DNA from: Halalkalibacter oceani
GTDB lineage: Bacteria > Bacillota > Bacilli > Bacillales > Bacillaceae_D
Direction of reading: 5' to 3'
Assembly (NCBI RefSeq): GCF_040544555.1
Contig: NZ_JBEPKD010000001.1
Location: forward strand, 310,001 to 374,000
Length of the DNA stretch: 64,000 nucleotides
Positions 50,542-58,659 of the stretch are shown one piece after another. Each line of letters begins with the position of its first letter. The stretch's first letter is position 1. Under the pieces are notes generated by a model, which ran no database searches, had not been told where the DNA came from, and worked only from the letters and a program-made list of their open reading frames with translations. The translations under genes and the position numbers were made by a program.

Positions 50542-51735
50542 ATGTACAGGCATGTAAATTCAAAAACGTATACGATGGCAGCGGGTCATTTGTTTTGCGA
50601 CATGAATCAAGGAGCTCTTCCGGCCATATTACCTTTTTTAATTTTGAATTACGGGTTTAGTTACACGGCGGCCGCCGGCTTAATCTTGGCGGCAAATATC
50701 ATATCTTCTATCTTTCAACCTTTAATAGGGCTATACTCCGACAAGGCATCTAAAGGCTGGATGGTTCCACTGGGATTGCTGCTCAGCGGCGGGGGCTTAG
50801 CGGCTATCGGTTTTTTATCGAATTATTGGCTTATTTTTATTTCGGTTATGATGAGCGGGCTTGGCATCGCCATCTTCCATCCCGAAGCAGCAAAGACCGT
50901 CCACATGACATCAGGTGAACAGAAAGCCACAAGCATGAGTGTTTTTTCATTGGGAGGCACAATGGGCTTTGCGCTTGGCCCCATTGTTGTCACTGTCTCT
51001 GTTCTTCTATGGGGGCTCCAAGGGCTTCTTACATTAATCATCCCTGCTATTATCATGGGCTTGATTACGATGAGACCGCTAAACAAACCTGTTACGAAAA
51101 ACGATGGTATGGAAAAGAAGGAACGTACGCGTCCTGATGAAATCAAAATCGATCAGTGGAAGCCATTTTCCCTTTTAAGCATTGTTCTTTGTGTTCGTTC
51201 GATCGTGTTTTATGGCTTAAACACGTTTATTCCACTTCTTTGGGTTTCTGTTTTCCTTCAATCGGGCAGTTCAGGCAATGTCTTATTGAGTCTGTTTTTA
51301 TTGTTCGGCGCGCTGGGAACGATAATGGGCGGAAGAATAGCTGATACATACGGACTTGTTAAACTTATTCGAATAAGCTTTGCCCTATTAGTGCCCATCC
51401 TGTTTCTCCTGTCGGCAACCGATTCACCACTTCTAGCAGGAGGATTCATCCTATTAGCGGGGATCTTTATTTTTATGCCCTACAGTTCAATGGTCGTCTT
51501 AGGGCAAAAATATTTGCCAAACAGGCTTGGTCTGGCTTCAGGAATTACGCTTGGGGTTGCAGTAAGTGCAGGGGGAATTTTCGCGCCAGTATTAGGCAGA
51601 ATCGCTGACAGCTACGGCATCCAAACCGTCTTGTTGGTTTTATCCTGTATATCGATCATTTCCATGCTATTTTCTTATACACTTTCTGTAGATAAAAAGC
51701 CTGCCGTCAACTCACGGTCAGTAACCGAACGTTAA
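50542..51735 (+). CDS. MFS transporter, fosmidomycin-resistance (Fsr)-like
   Basis: A 397-residue, 12-helix permease. GHLFCDMNQGALPAILPFLI at the start and FHPEAAKTVHMTSGEQKATSMSVFSLGG spread over ~115-145 are typical of the Fsr branch. The ATG at 50542 is chosen over an upstream ATG because AAAGGGAGGG lies 5 bases before it. It lies just after the zinc island; metallophore exporters are also MFS proteins, so a link is possible but unproven. Confidence 0.85.
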   Translation: MYRHVNSKTYTMAAGHLFCDMNQGALPAILPFLILNYGFSYTAAAGLILAANIISSIFQPLIGLYSDKASKGWMVPLGLLLSGGGLAAIGFLSNYWLIFISVMMSGLGIAIFHPEAAKTVHMTSGEQKATSMSVFSLGGTMGFALGPIVVTVSVLLWGLQGLLTLIIPAIIMGLITMRPLNKPVTKNDGMEKKERTRPDEIKIDQWKPFSLLSIVLCVRSIVFYGLNTFIPLLWVSVFLQSGSSGNVLLSLFLLFGALGTIMGGRIADTYGLVKLIRISFALLVPILFLLSATDSPLLAGGFILLAGIFIFMPYSSMVVLGQKYLPNRLGLASGITLGVAVSAGGIFAPVLGRIADSYGIQTVLLVLSCISIISMLFSYTLSVDKKPAVNSRSVTER

Positions 51736-51745
51736 CGGCAGGCTT
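51697..51745 (-). terminator. Terminator of the small-peptide gene pair
   Basis: AAGCCTGCCGT and ACGGCAGGCTT form an 11-bp stem. On the minus strand it is followed by TTTTTATC. It overlaps the 3' end of the convergent MFS gene. Confidence 0.7.
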
Positions 51746-51765
51746 CTCATGCCTCAAGATGCTTA

Positions 51766-51978
51766 TTATAAAGCGTAGTAATAAATGCCCCCGTTGGAAT
51801 CCATATACAGACCCGTTGGGATATCCGACTGGCCATTTCCTGGTGAGTAATACAGCTGCGAGCAGCAGGAGGAGCCGTCATTCCACCAATAGCTGAAACC
51901 ACTTGCGGAAGCGCTGGAGGCAAACAAGGTCAAACTAAGAATCGCCGCTCCAACAAGCAACATCAGTTTTTTTCTCAT
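51766..51978 (-). CDS. Small secreted Tyr/Trp-rich peptide 1
   Basis: A 70-residue precursor of unknown function. The signal peptide (MRKKLMLLVGAAILSLTLFA) ends at SASA, leaving about 45 residues that begin SGFSYWWNDGSSCCSQLYYS and end GGIYYYAL. GAGGTG lies 6 bases before the chosen ATG; an adjacent ATG is possible. It is a paralog of the gene just upstream (shared YWxNDGSS, QLYY and a GxIY motif). A CC pair is unique to this copy. Confidence 0.7.
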   Translation of the reverse strand: MRKKLMLLVGAAILSLTLFASSASASGFSYWWNDGSSCCSQLYYSPGNGQSDIPTGLYMDSNGGIYYYAL

Positions 51979-52023
51979 CATTTTCACCTCATTGAAATTT
52001 TTGGCCCGATTCATTCTGATTGG

Positions 52024-52254
52024 TTAGTACGGAAGGTAGAAAATTTCATGCGTGGAGCTGAAGTCATAGATCGTGCCAGTGCCACCCATATAGTAAGGCA
52101 AGCCATAAGCACCACTTCCATCTGTATAGTACAATTGGTTCCAGGAACTGCTGCCGTCATTGAACCAATACGTGTAGTTAGCTGAAGCACTGGAAGCGAA
52201 AAGAGCAAGCGAGAGCACGAGGATCAGAACAGTTACGATCATTTTCTTTCTCAC
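52024..52254 (-). CDS. Small secreted Tyr/Trp-rich peptide 2
   Basis: A 76-residue precursor. The GTG start follows AAAGGAGGTTGATCCT. The signal peptide (MRKKMIVTVLILVLSLALFA) ends at SASA; the mature part starts NYTYWFNDGSSSWNQLYYTD and ends IFYLPY. It is a tandem paralog of the 51766 gene and, reading on the minus strand, comes first in the pair, with 45 bases between them. No modification, transport or immunity genes are adjacent, so a bacteriocin role is not supported; a spore or surface role is equally possible. Confidence 0.7.
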   Translation of the reverse strand: MRKKMIVTVLILVLSLALFASSASANYTYWFNDGSSSWNQLYYTDGSGAYGLPYYMGGTGTIYDFSSTHEIFYLPY

Positions 52255-52625
52255 AGGATCAACCTCCTTTCCCGTAATATACCTGCTTTTTATACTCAAA
52301 TCATAATCAAATGCTCACATACTCACAAGGGTAGATGGTCGTTTAAACGACGGGGCTTTCCTACCGAGAAAACCATTACGTTTGGTGAAAAGAAGGAAAA
52401 GGAAGGCCGCTCCAATCCTTCTACCTATTCCTAATGTCTGATAATTCCGAATTATTGTTATGAAAATAAAGGCCCGAGTAGGTTCGCTTGTGCTAAACAT
52501 GTCTACTATTCGGGCTTCAGCTTGAGAGGCTCAATGACAGGCGGAGAGTAGTTGAATGACAGATAAGAATGTGCAAGAATATGGTTATCCATAAAAGAGG
52601 AAGCTACGACTAGGAGGCAGCATTC
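52255..52625. other. Interval with palindromes
   Basis: No supported gene. It contains the perfect 14-bp palindrome GTCGTTTAAACGAC at 52338-52351, and a stem GCCCGAGTAG (52472-52481) with CTACTATTCGGGC (52503-52515). Either may be regulatory or a terminator; the flanks do not decide. Confidence 0.4.
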
Positions 52626-53102
52626 ATGAGTACCTACGGCAATCTTGAGGAGAAAGAGGAAAGACCTGTTTTGGTTTTTCAGCGCAACTATTCATTTAGC
52701 CCTGAAAAGGTATTTCGTTTTATCACAGAGCCTGATTATTTTACCCAATGGTACCCCTTCGCAACTGGAGAAATGGATCTTACCATTGGTGGAAAGATAA
52801 CATTCGTTGATGGGGAAGGGTCACTTTATGAGGCTGTTATTACCGAATTCCATCCTCCCCATGCCATTTCTTTTCAAGAAATCGATGATTTGCTGGAGAT
52901 CCAGATCGATGCCACGGAGCAAGGATCGACCTTGACGTTCAGGCATACGTTTGATGATCGCGAAATGGCGTTATATACGGCCGCCGGATGGCACAGATGC
53001 CTCGATGCCCTCGGCCAATTAATCGATGGTCGCGCAATAGAATGGCCAGATAATGCCCTTGAACTGCGTGAATTCTACAAAAAGAAATTTATGCAGCCAT
53101 AA
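52626..53102 (+). CDS. SRPBCC/AHSA1-domain protein
   Basis: A 158-residue START-like fold protein (activator of Hsp90 ATPase homolog 1-like family). Characteristic segments are RNYSFSPEKVFRFITEPDYFTQWYPF, GGKITFVDGEGSLYEAVI and the C-terminal GWHRCLDALGQLIDGR. Such proteins bind hydrophobic ligands; the ligand is unknown. ACTAGGAGG precedes the ATG. No operon partner. Confidence 0.88.
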   Translation: MSTYGNLEEKEERPVLVFQRNYSFSPEKVFRFITEPDYFTQWYPFATGEMDLTIGGKITFVDGEGSLYEAVITEFHPPHAISFQEIDDLLEIQIDATEQGSTLTFRHTFDDREMALYTAAGWHRCLDALGQLIDGRAIEWPDNALELREFYKKKFMQP

Positions 53103-53232
53103 TCCATTGCGATCCGTTTGATCAAACGTGTGTAAGCATGGTATAAGTGTAAAGAGGCAAGGGTGGTTTGCCTTTAATTTTGGGTTGAGGGGTTTATTGC
53201 TCATCCCATCATGAGAGGAATGGAAGTTTAGG

Positions 53233-54222
53233 ATGAACGATAATTTTTGGCGTGAGTTACCACGACCTTTTTTTATACTGGCACCAATGGAAGAAGTGAC
53301 GGATGTTGTGTTTCGTCATGTTGTGAGCGCAGCGGCCAAACCTGATGTGTTTTTTACGGAGTTCACAAACAGTGATAGCTATTGTCATCCAGAGGGAAAA
53401 CAAAGCGTGCGCGGGCGTTTGACGTATACTGAGGATGAACAGCCGATTGTCGCTCATATATGGGGAGATAAGCCTGAAAGCTTTCGCGAAATGAGCATTG
53501 GGATGGCAGAGCTTGGGTTCAAGGGGCTTGATATTAACATGGGATGTCCCGTGCCTAATGTCACCCAGCATGGAAAGGGAAGCGGCCTTATTCGCCGGCC
53601 GGAAGTGGCAGCAGAATTAATCCAGGCTGCCAAAGCAGGGGGATTGCCCGTAAGTGTCAAAACCCGGCTTGGGTACACCGATGTAGACGAGTGGCGCGAT
53701 TGGCTGACGCATATTTTGAAACAGGATATTGTCAATCTTTCCATTCATCTGCGGACAAGAGCGGAAATGAGCAAAGCGGATGCTCATTGGGAGCTGATTC
53801 CCGAGATTAAGAAGCTCCGCGATCAGATAGCACCCAATACGCTCTTGACGATCAATGGCGATATTCCGGATCGTCAAACCGGGTTGAAGCTCGCCCGCCA
53901 ATATGATATTGACGGGGTTATGATTGGCCGCGGCATTTTCGCCAATCCGTTTGCCTTTGAAACGGAGCCGAAAGAGCATAGCAGCAAGGAATTGCTTGAT
54001 CTTTTGCGCTTGCATCTCGACCTCCATGATCAATACGCAGATTTGGGCCTGCGGCCGTTTAAAGCTCTTCATCGCTTTTTTAAGATCTATGTCAAAGGAT
54101 TTCGCGGCGCAAGCGGCTTACGAAATCAGCTCATGAACACAGAGTCAACAGAGGAAGTCCGCGACATGCTCGATCGCTTTGAAGCAAGTCAGCTTGAAGA
54201 AATGGACATTCACTCCTCATAA
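53233..54222 (+). CDS. tRNA-dihydrouridine synthase
   Basis: A 329-residue FMN enzyme that reduces uridines in tRNA D-loops. The FMN-barrel begins FILAPMEEVTDVVFR. The catalytic Cys is in INMGCPVPNVTQHGKGSGL, and VSVKTRLGY, IHLRTR and IDGVMIGRGIFANPF bind FMN and tRNA. It belongs to a Dus branch distinct from the DusB next to Firmicutes folK. It is a single gene with a stem-loop terminator 15 bases after the stop. Confidence 0.92.
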   Translation: MNDNFWRELPRPFFILAPMEEVTDVVFRHVVSAAAKPDVFFTEFTNSDSYCHPEGKQSVRGRLTYTEDEQPIVAHIWGDKPESFREMSIGMAELGFKGLDINMGCPVPNVTQHGKGSGLIRRPEVAAELIQAAKAGGLPVSVKTRLGYTDVDEWRDWLTHILKQDIVNLSIHLRTRAEMSKADAHWELIPEIKKLRDQIAPNTLLTINGDIPDRQTGLKLARQYDIDGVMIGRGIFANPFAFETEPKEHSSKELLDLLRLHLDLHDQYADLGLRPFKALHRFFKIYVKGFRGASGLRNQLMNTESTEEVRDMLDRFEASQLEEMDIHSS

Positions 54223-54236
54223 AAGCGAACAGTTAC

Positions 54237-54286
54237 TTGGCTGGTGGAAAGCCGGTGTTGAACCGGATTCCTGCCAGTCAATTTTG
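54237..54286 (+). terminator. Terminator after the dus gene
   Basis: An outer stem TTGGCTGG/CCAGTCAA encloses an inner stem around GCCGGTGTTGAACCGG, with TTTT following. Confidence 0.65.
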
Positions 54287-54376
54287 GTTTCTGCGGTTGA
54301 TTAGGCATGAATAGGAAACGATAGGAAACGTATTTCAGCCATTATCCTCCATTCGCCCTTATCTTAATAAGAAAAA

Positions 54377-54766
54377 TTAATCTTTCTTCATGCATACCAT
54401 TAAATAAAAACCAAGAAAAATGAGCATAAATTGTTCTATTAATCCGCTATTAATATTAGTATATCTAATGGTTCCAAAGCTAATCAGTAGAGTTACCGTA
54501 ATGGTGATGGTAAACGGAATGACTCCACCTAGTACGAACTGCAAGAAATGAAAGCGCCACGTACCATTTTTTTCTTTTTCCCGGATCAGAAGGAAGGATC
54601 CCAAAGAAATCCCAAAAAATATATGAACGAAACAGGAGGTAATAACCATTAAGTTTTGTTCAGGGTCATCAAAGCTTAAGGGCATTCGATTTCTCCATTC
54701 TAATAACCAGCCTAATAAAAAGACAAATAATGTAAGGGAAATTGGATAAAGAAAATTTCGATACAT
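54377..54766 (-). CDS. Four-helix membrane protein, unknown
   Basis: 129 residues with four hydrophobic segments (about 5-20, 36-60, 73-97, 106-124). No family recognised. The ATG at 54766 follows CTGGAGTG by 5-6 bases and gives a normal N terminus (MYRNFLYPI). It lies 100 bases after a lipoprotein gene on the same strand; both may be in one operon. Confidence 0.6.
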   Translation of the reverse strand: MYRNFLYPISLTLFVFLLGWLLEWRNRMPLSFDDPEQNLMVITSCFVHIFFGISLGSFLLIREKEKNGTWRFHFLQFVLGGVIPFTITITVTLLISFGTIRYTNINSGLIEQFMLIFLGFYLMVCMKKD

Positions 54767-54866
54767 ACGATCACTCCAGCTTAAAAATTTGAAACAAGAG
54801 GACAAGTAGTCACAGCATCCAATTAGATCAACGTAAAAAAGAGAATTATTCCAGTCAATTTCTATT

Positions 54867-55337
54867 TCATTCTGTTTTTCCTTCTTGAAAGGAGGCTAAT
54901 GTATCGCCTAATTTAATCTGTTCAGCTTTTTTTATAAGGTCGCTATTCATTTGGATAAGAAAGAGTTTGGTGACGGCGTCATCCGTGCAATGATCCCTTT
55001 GCGCCTCAAGTTGCAAATCAATGAGTGCGGCTTCTTCCGCAAAAGACACTTCTTTAATGTTTTTAGGACAAGTAGAAGATTCTAGTGTTTCCACATATAT
55101 AAACCCTTGATCTTCCCAATTGTTTTTGTCAACATCAGTAAGGCTTTGAGGAAGAAAAATAGCCAAAGCCTCCCGATCTAAAATTTTTTGAGCGTACAAG
55201 CTGTCATGTCCTATAAGCTGCACATCCACAGGCGAGAGATGGTTTTCTAAAATGATGACATTCGCTTCTTGCTGTTGCGTGCTGCATGCTGAAAGAAACA
55301 CGATCACTGTCAAATAAAACGAGAAGACTTTTTTCAC
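54867..55337 (-). CDS. Lipoprotein, unknown family
   Basis: About 156 residues. The signal ends in the lipobox VFLSAC (Cys ~18). The mature part contains two later cysteines (STCPKN and DHCTDD) that could form a disulfide. AAGGAGG stands 6 bases before the GTG at 55337, which is preferred to the ATG at 55343 that touches it. It is upstream of a four-helix membrane protein. Function cannot be inferred. Confidence 0.65.
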   Translation of the reverse strand: MKKVFSFYLTVIVFLSACSTQQQEANVIILENHLSPVDVQLIGHDSLYAQKILDREALAIFLPQSLTDVDKNNWEDQGFIYVETLESSTCPKNIKEVSFAEEAALIDLQLEAQRDHCTDDAVTKLFLIQMNSDLIKKAEQIKLGDTLASFQEGKTE

Positions 55338-55667
55338 TGTCATCCTCCTTATTTACGCTTTGCTTTATATCATAGCATTTAATAAAGGATAACTTTTTGA
55401 AAGTTAGTATATTTTATTTTATCGGGGAAGCAAGAAAATGGCGGATATGCTGTGCGAATTTTTGCTCCTGAGAATAATACAAAATTCTGTCTGGAGACAG
55501 TCGGCTTTCAAACCATTGTCCGCATGCTATTTGCTTTGTAATAGTGGGTGGTATTACCTAATCAAACTGAATTATTTGAGAAGAAGAGACCTGCTTGTTA
55601 GCAGGTCTGAGAAGATATGGCATTGCCGTCCGTTCTGGCCATCCTTAGCATGGCGTCCAATATATTT
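55338..55667. other. Interval with a coding-like fragment
   Basis: No supported gene. A stop-free stretch ending near 55551 reads QENGGYAVRIFAPENN and later TVGFQTIVRMLFAL, resembling a protein C terminus without a start. It is probably a relic of a deleted gene. Confidence 0.3.
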
Positions 55668-56423
55668 TTAGAGCAAATGTCCGCCTGATGCTTCAATGTC
55701 CTGGGCTGTAACCCAGCCGAAATCATCGGACAATAGGTTTACAATGACCTTGGCCAGATCTTCGGGTTTGCCGATTCTGCCGAATGCAGACTGTTCTGCC
55801 AGAGGCTGGATGAATTCAGGATGTTTATCGAATGCTCCATCGCCGAAATTGCTGTGCGTAGGGCCAGGAGAAACGGCGTTAACCCGAATTTTTCGTGGCG
55901 CAAGCTCTTTGGCGATGTACCTGGTCCACGAAGAGAATGCTGCTTTTAATGATCCATATGCGGAGTAGCCGGGAAAGGATTGGTTCTTGGCTGTGCTTGT
56001 CGTATTTACGATGGCCCCGGCATCATCCATGAATCGGACTAGATGCTGAGTTAAGAAAACAGGTCCTTTGAAGTTTGTATTAAGAATCTTGTCGAAATAC
56101 TCTTCGCTCATATCAGCGAACAACATTGGACCACCAACACCACCGTTATTGACTAAATAATCAAAAGTCGTTCTGTTCCAAATTTCCTGGAGGCTCTTTT
56201 GAACTTCCAGAACGAATCCTTCGAATGACGATAGGTGGGACAGATCCAGTTTTAGTGCTACTGCCCGAACTCCTTTGTTCTTCTCAATTTCCTTAACGAC
56301 AGCTTCCGCTCTGTTCTGATAGGAATGGTATGTGAGAATGACGCCGACTCCACGTTTACCAAGCTCAAGCGCGGTTGCTTTTCCAATGCCGTTACTTCCT
56401 CCGGTTACGATTGCGATTTTCAT
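55668..56423 (-). CDS. Short-chain dehydrogenase/reductase (SDR)
   Basis: A 251-residue classical SDR. The cofactor motif is TGGSNGIGKA, followed by the NNGG motif, the catalytic Ser in NTTSTAK and the Tyr/Lys pair in YSAYGSLKAA. The C terminus GWVTAQDIEASGGHLL is typical of the family. AAAAAGGAGG precedes the ATG. It is divergent from an AraC-family regulator that probably controls it. Substrate unknown. Confidence 0.92.
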   Translation of the reverse strand: MKIAIVTGGSNGIGKATALELGKRGVGVILTYHSYQNRAEAVVKEIEKNKGVRAVALKLDLSHLSSFEGFVLEVQKSLQEIWNRTTFDYLVNNGGVGGPMLFADMSEEYFDKILNTNFKGPVFLTQHLVRFMDDAGAIVNTTSTAKNQSFPGYSAYGSLKAAFSSWTRYIAKELAPRKIRVNAVSPGPTHSNFGDGAFDKHPEFIQPLAEQSAFGRIGKPEDLAKVIVNLLSDDFGWVTAQDIEASGGHLL

Positions 56424-56631
56424 AATTATCCTCCTTTTTTGTTGTCGACCTGGCTTCCATTTTAGTCGTTTCTACTGATGCCAGATAGATTCAATCCTGC
56501 CTTTTTATTGCCTAAAAACACCGATGATACGTCCGGATCATCTCCGGGCTACCTTATTAGGAGAGTTTAAAAATGCCGAATTGTTTCAGCGCTTTATTGA
56601 GGAATAGAAAGGCGTGTGATAGAATTTGCGT

Positions 56632-57519
56632 ATGAATAACGTTAAAAATGAAATTATCGATCTAATGAAAAGAGCAGGCACTCGACCACTCGAAACTGGA
56701 GTGCCGGGGCTGAGCATGATTAAGGGAGACATTCCCGCACATCAACTCGCAGCGCTTTACAAGCCGATGATTGGTTTTACGGTTCAAGGAACAAAGATTC
56801 TTTCAATTGGGAATCGCAGCACTGCCTTGGAAGGCCCTTCCTATCATGTGCTTCCGCTACATGTTCCTGCAACGGGAAGTGTACATCAAGACCGTGATGG
56901 CCGTCCATATATGGCTCTCGGTCTTGAGTTGAATCAGCATGTTCTTCAGAGCTTATTAAGAGATCTTCCTGAAGATTTAGTGCCAATTGCTTCTGAACGG
57001 TTCGCCGCTTGTGAAATAGACATTGAATTGATGGAGGCTTGGCTTCGGTTATTGCGATTATCGAAAACACCAAGAGATATTCCGGCTCTTGCGCCAGCCT
57101 ATGAACGAGAAATCCTTTATCGTGTTCTGATGGGCCCCCAAGGATGGTATTTGAGGCAGCTTGGCTTGCGGGAAAGCAATTTCTCCAAGATTTCTCAGAC
57201 TGTTCAATGGCTTCGCGATAATTATAAGAAGCCAATAGCCATCGGCGAGATGGCATCAAAATCCGGTATGGCTATCAATACGTTTCACCGTCATTTTAAA
57301 CAGGCAACGGGTTTAAGTCCGATTCAATTTCAAAAGCAATTACGGCTGCTGGAGGCTAGAAACCTCATTGCATTTGAAGGCTATGCAGTAGCCAGTGCCG
57401 CATATGAAGTTGGTTACCAGAGTCCTTCACAGTTTAACCGAGAGTACTCCCGCTTCTTCGGTACATCGCCAGCTCGGGATACCGAGAAACTAAGACGAAT
57501 CGAAGGCGCAAGAGATTAG
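56632..57519 (+). CDS. AraC-family regulator with AraC_N domain
   Basis: A 295-residue regulator with an N-terminal cupin-like domain (ALYKPMIGFTVQGTKILSIG, LPLHVPATGSVHQ) and two C-terminal helix-turn-helices (EMASKSGMAINTFHRHFKQATGLSPIQFQK; ASAAYEVGYQSPSQFNREYSRFFG). The ATG at 56632 has no strong ribosome binding site. The divergent SDR gene is the obvious target; this pairing is common. Confidence 0.9.
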   Translation: MNNVKNEIIDLMKRAGTRPLETGVPGLSMIKGDIPAHQLAALYKPMIGFTVQGTKILSIGNRSTALEGPSYHVLPLHVPATGSVHQDRDGRPYMALGLELNQHVLQSLLRDLPEDLVPIASERFAACEIDIELMEAWLRLLRLSKTPRDIPALAPAYEREILYRVLMGPQGWYLRQLGLRESNFSKISQTVQWLRDNYKKPIAIGEMASKSGMAINTFHRHFKQATGLSPIQFQKQLRLLEARNLIAFEGYAVASAAYEVGYQSPSQFNREYSRFFGTSPARDTEKLRRIEGARD

Positions 57520-57541
57520 CCTCGGTTTCGTAAGCAGGGAA

Positions 57542-57703
57542 ATCAGACAAAGAGAATGGCAATTCCATTCAAATTGCGGAACTGAGGAATTTGAGGAAAT
57601 GGGATCAAGCGGCTTATTTATCCGGCCTACCATTAGCCCAAAAATATATTCTGTAGAAAAAGGGGTTGAAATTATTGGAAAGGTCAGTTACATTAGTAAT
57701 TGA
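57542..57703 (+). pseudogene. C-terminal coding relic (possibly S24/LexA-like)
   Basis: A stop-free stretch reads EEFEEMGSSGLFIRP, then ISPKIYSVEKGVEIIGKVSY and a stop. The end resembles the last strand of S24 peptidase-type repressors, but the catalytic part is missing. It lies directly before the TetR operator. Confidence 0.3.
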
Positions 57704-57711
57704 TCAATAAC
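57692..57711. promoter_or_regulatory. TetR operator, copy 1
   Basis: On the minus strand it reads GTTATTGATCAATTACTAAT, 18 of 20 identical to 58621-58640. It lies 40 bases before the tetR start, so autorepression is likely. Confidence 0.6.
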
Positions 57712-57750
57712 ATTTTTGCCGTTAAATTAAAGTACAGGAGAGTTTATATC

Positions 57751-58290
57751 ATGGTTAAACCGAAGTGGGAAAGCCGTAAAGAAGAAATCCTTGAAGCTGG
57801 TTTAGAAGTGTTTGCGAATCGAGGGTATTACAATACAACGACTGCACATATCGCAGAAAAAGCAGGCATTTCCCAGCCCTACGTATTTCGTTTTTTTAAA
57901 ACAAAGGAAGATTTATTTATTGCAGCTTTGGAAAGAGCTTTTGAGAGAATTCTTAAAACATTTCACAATGTTGAAGCCGCTCACGAAGAAGTGGGTAAAG
58001 AGATGGTTAAAGCCTATGAAGAATTAATGGTATCTAATCCTAATGAAGTGGCGTTGCAAGTAATCGCGATTTCAATCACAGAAGAAGCCATTCAAAAAGT
58101 AGTAAAATCAGGATTGGTTCGTATGAGGAATATCTTTTTGGAAAAATTCAAGCAAGCAGGAATAGACGACGCAGAAAGAAACGCTACCTTCTCAATTGCA
58201 ATGGGCATGCTCTGTAATATTTCTTATTTCTTAGATCTTCCTGAGTTCTTTGGCGATATGCCAAAGAACTCACCGATAGATAATCGTTGA
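57751..58290 (+). CDS. TetR/AcrR-family regulator
   Basis: 179 residues with a clear TetR helix-turn-helix (EILEAGLEVFANRGYYNTTTAHIAEKAGISQPYVFRFFKTKEDLF over residues 10-55) and a variable ligand domain. The ATG at 57751 follows CAGGAGAG by 8 bases. Palindromes of one sequence family lie before it, after it (58332-58351) and before the reductase gene (58621-58640), so the regulon probably includes the lost efflux pump and the reductase. Confidence 0.92.
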   Translation: MVKPKWESRKEEILEAGLEVFANRGYYNTTTAHIAEKAGISQPYVFRFFKTKEDLFIAALERAFERILKTFHNVEAAHEEVGKEMVKAYEELMVSNPNEVALQVIAISITEEAIQKVVKSGLVRMRNIFLEKFKQAGIDDAERNATFSIAMGMLCNISYFLDLPEFFGDMPKNSPIDNR

Positions 58291-58331
58291 AAAATTTAAA
58301 AAGACTGCTGTAGCCTATTTTCTGCATATTT

Positions 58332-58351
58332 GTTATTGATTAATCAATAAA
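58332..58351. promoter_or_regulatory. TetR-like palindrome, copy 2
   Basis: TTATTGATTAATCAATAA is a perfect 18-bp palindrome sharing TTATTGAT with the other two sites. Just beyond it, GAAGGAGG is followed by ATG at 58402 and a stop after four codons; LYPLLVEPFR follows in the same frame, a probable gene relic. Confidence 0.5.
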
Positions 58352-58491
58352 ATTTTAATTGATGATAATGCAGAGAAGATGAATAAGAAGGAGGACAATC
58401 AATGAACAGTTCTTAATGGCTTTACCCTTTGCTTGTTGAACCATTCAGGTAAACGTAATCCAATCAATTAATAAAAAAGGAGTGTGGAAAA

Positions 58492-58659
58492 ATGAATACG
58501 GGTGTTCACCCTCATACCAAATCAAATGAGCGCAGCCCGAAACGATGGCTTGCTCTTGTATTTCTTGCTTTAGCTCAATTCTTAGAATCATTAAATCCAG
58601 TAACATTCATACGCCGGTTAATTATTGATCAATCACTAATAAAGGAGTTAGTAAAATGA
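58492..58659 (+). pseudogene. MFS drug transporter, N-terminal stub
   Basis: AAAAAAGGAGTG leads to ATG at 58492 and 55 codons. KRWLALVFLALAQFLES is the first helix of DHA2-type pumps, after which the frame runs out into SLNPVTFIRR and through the TetR operator to a stop at 58657. All other helices are missing, so a deletion removed the pump gene while its start remained. Confidence 0.6.
58621..58640 (+). promoter_or_regulatory. TetR operator, copy 3
   Basis: ATTATTGATCAATCACTAAT, 18 of 20 matching copy 1 in inverse orientation. It lies 16 bases before the start of the reductase gene. Confidence 0.6.

Noticed and set aside
51766..52254. Bacteriocin or sactipeptide cluster.
   Set aside because: No radical SAM, lanthionine synthase, protease/ABC or immunity gene is adjacent; only two small secreted peptides are seen.
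55438..55671. A 77-codon open frame between the lipoprotein and SDR genes.
   Set aside because: No ribosome binding site, atypical composition and a more coding-like but start-less frame overlaps it.
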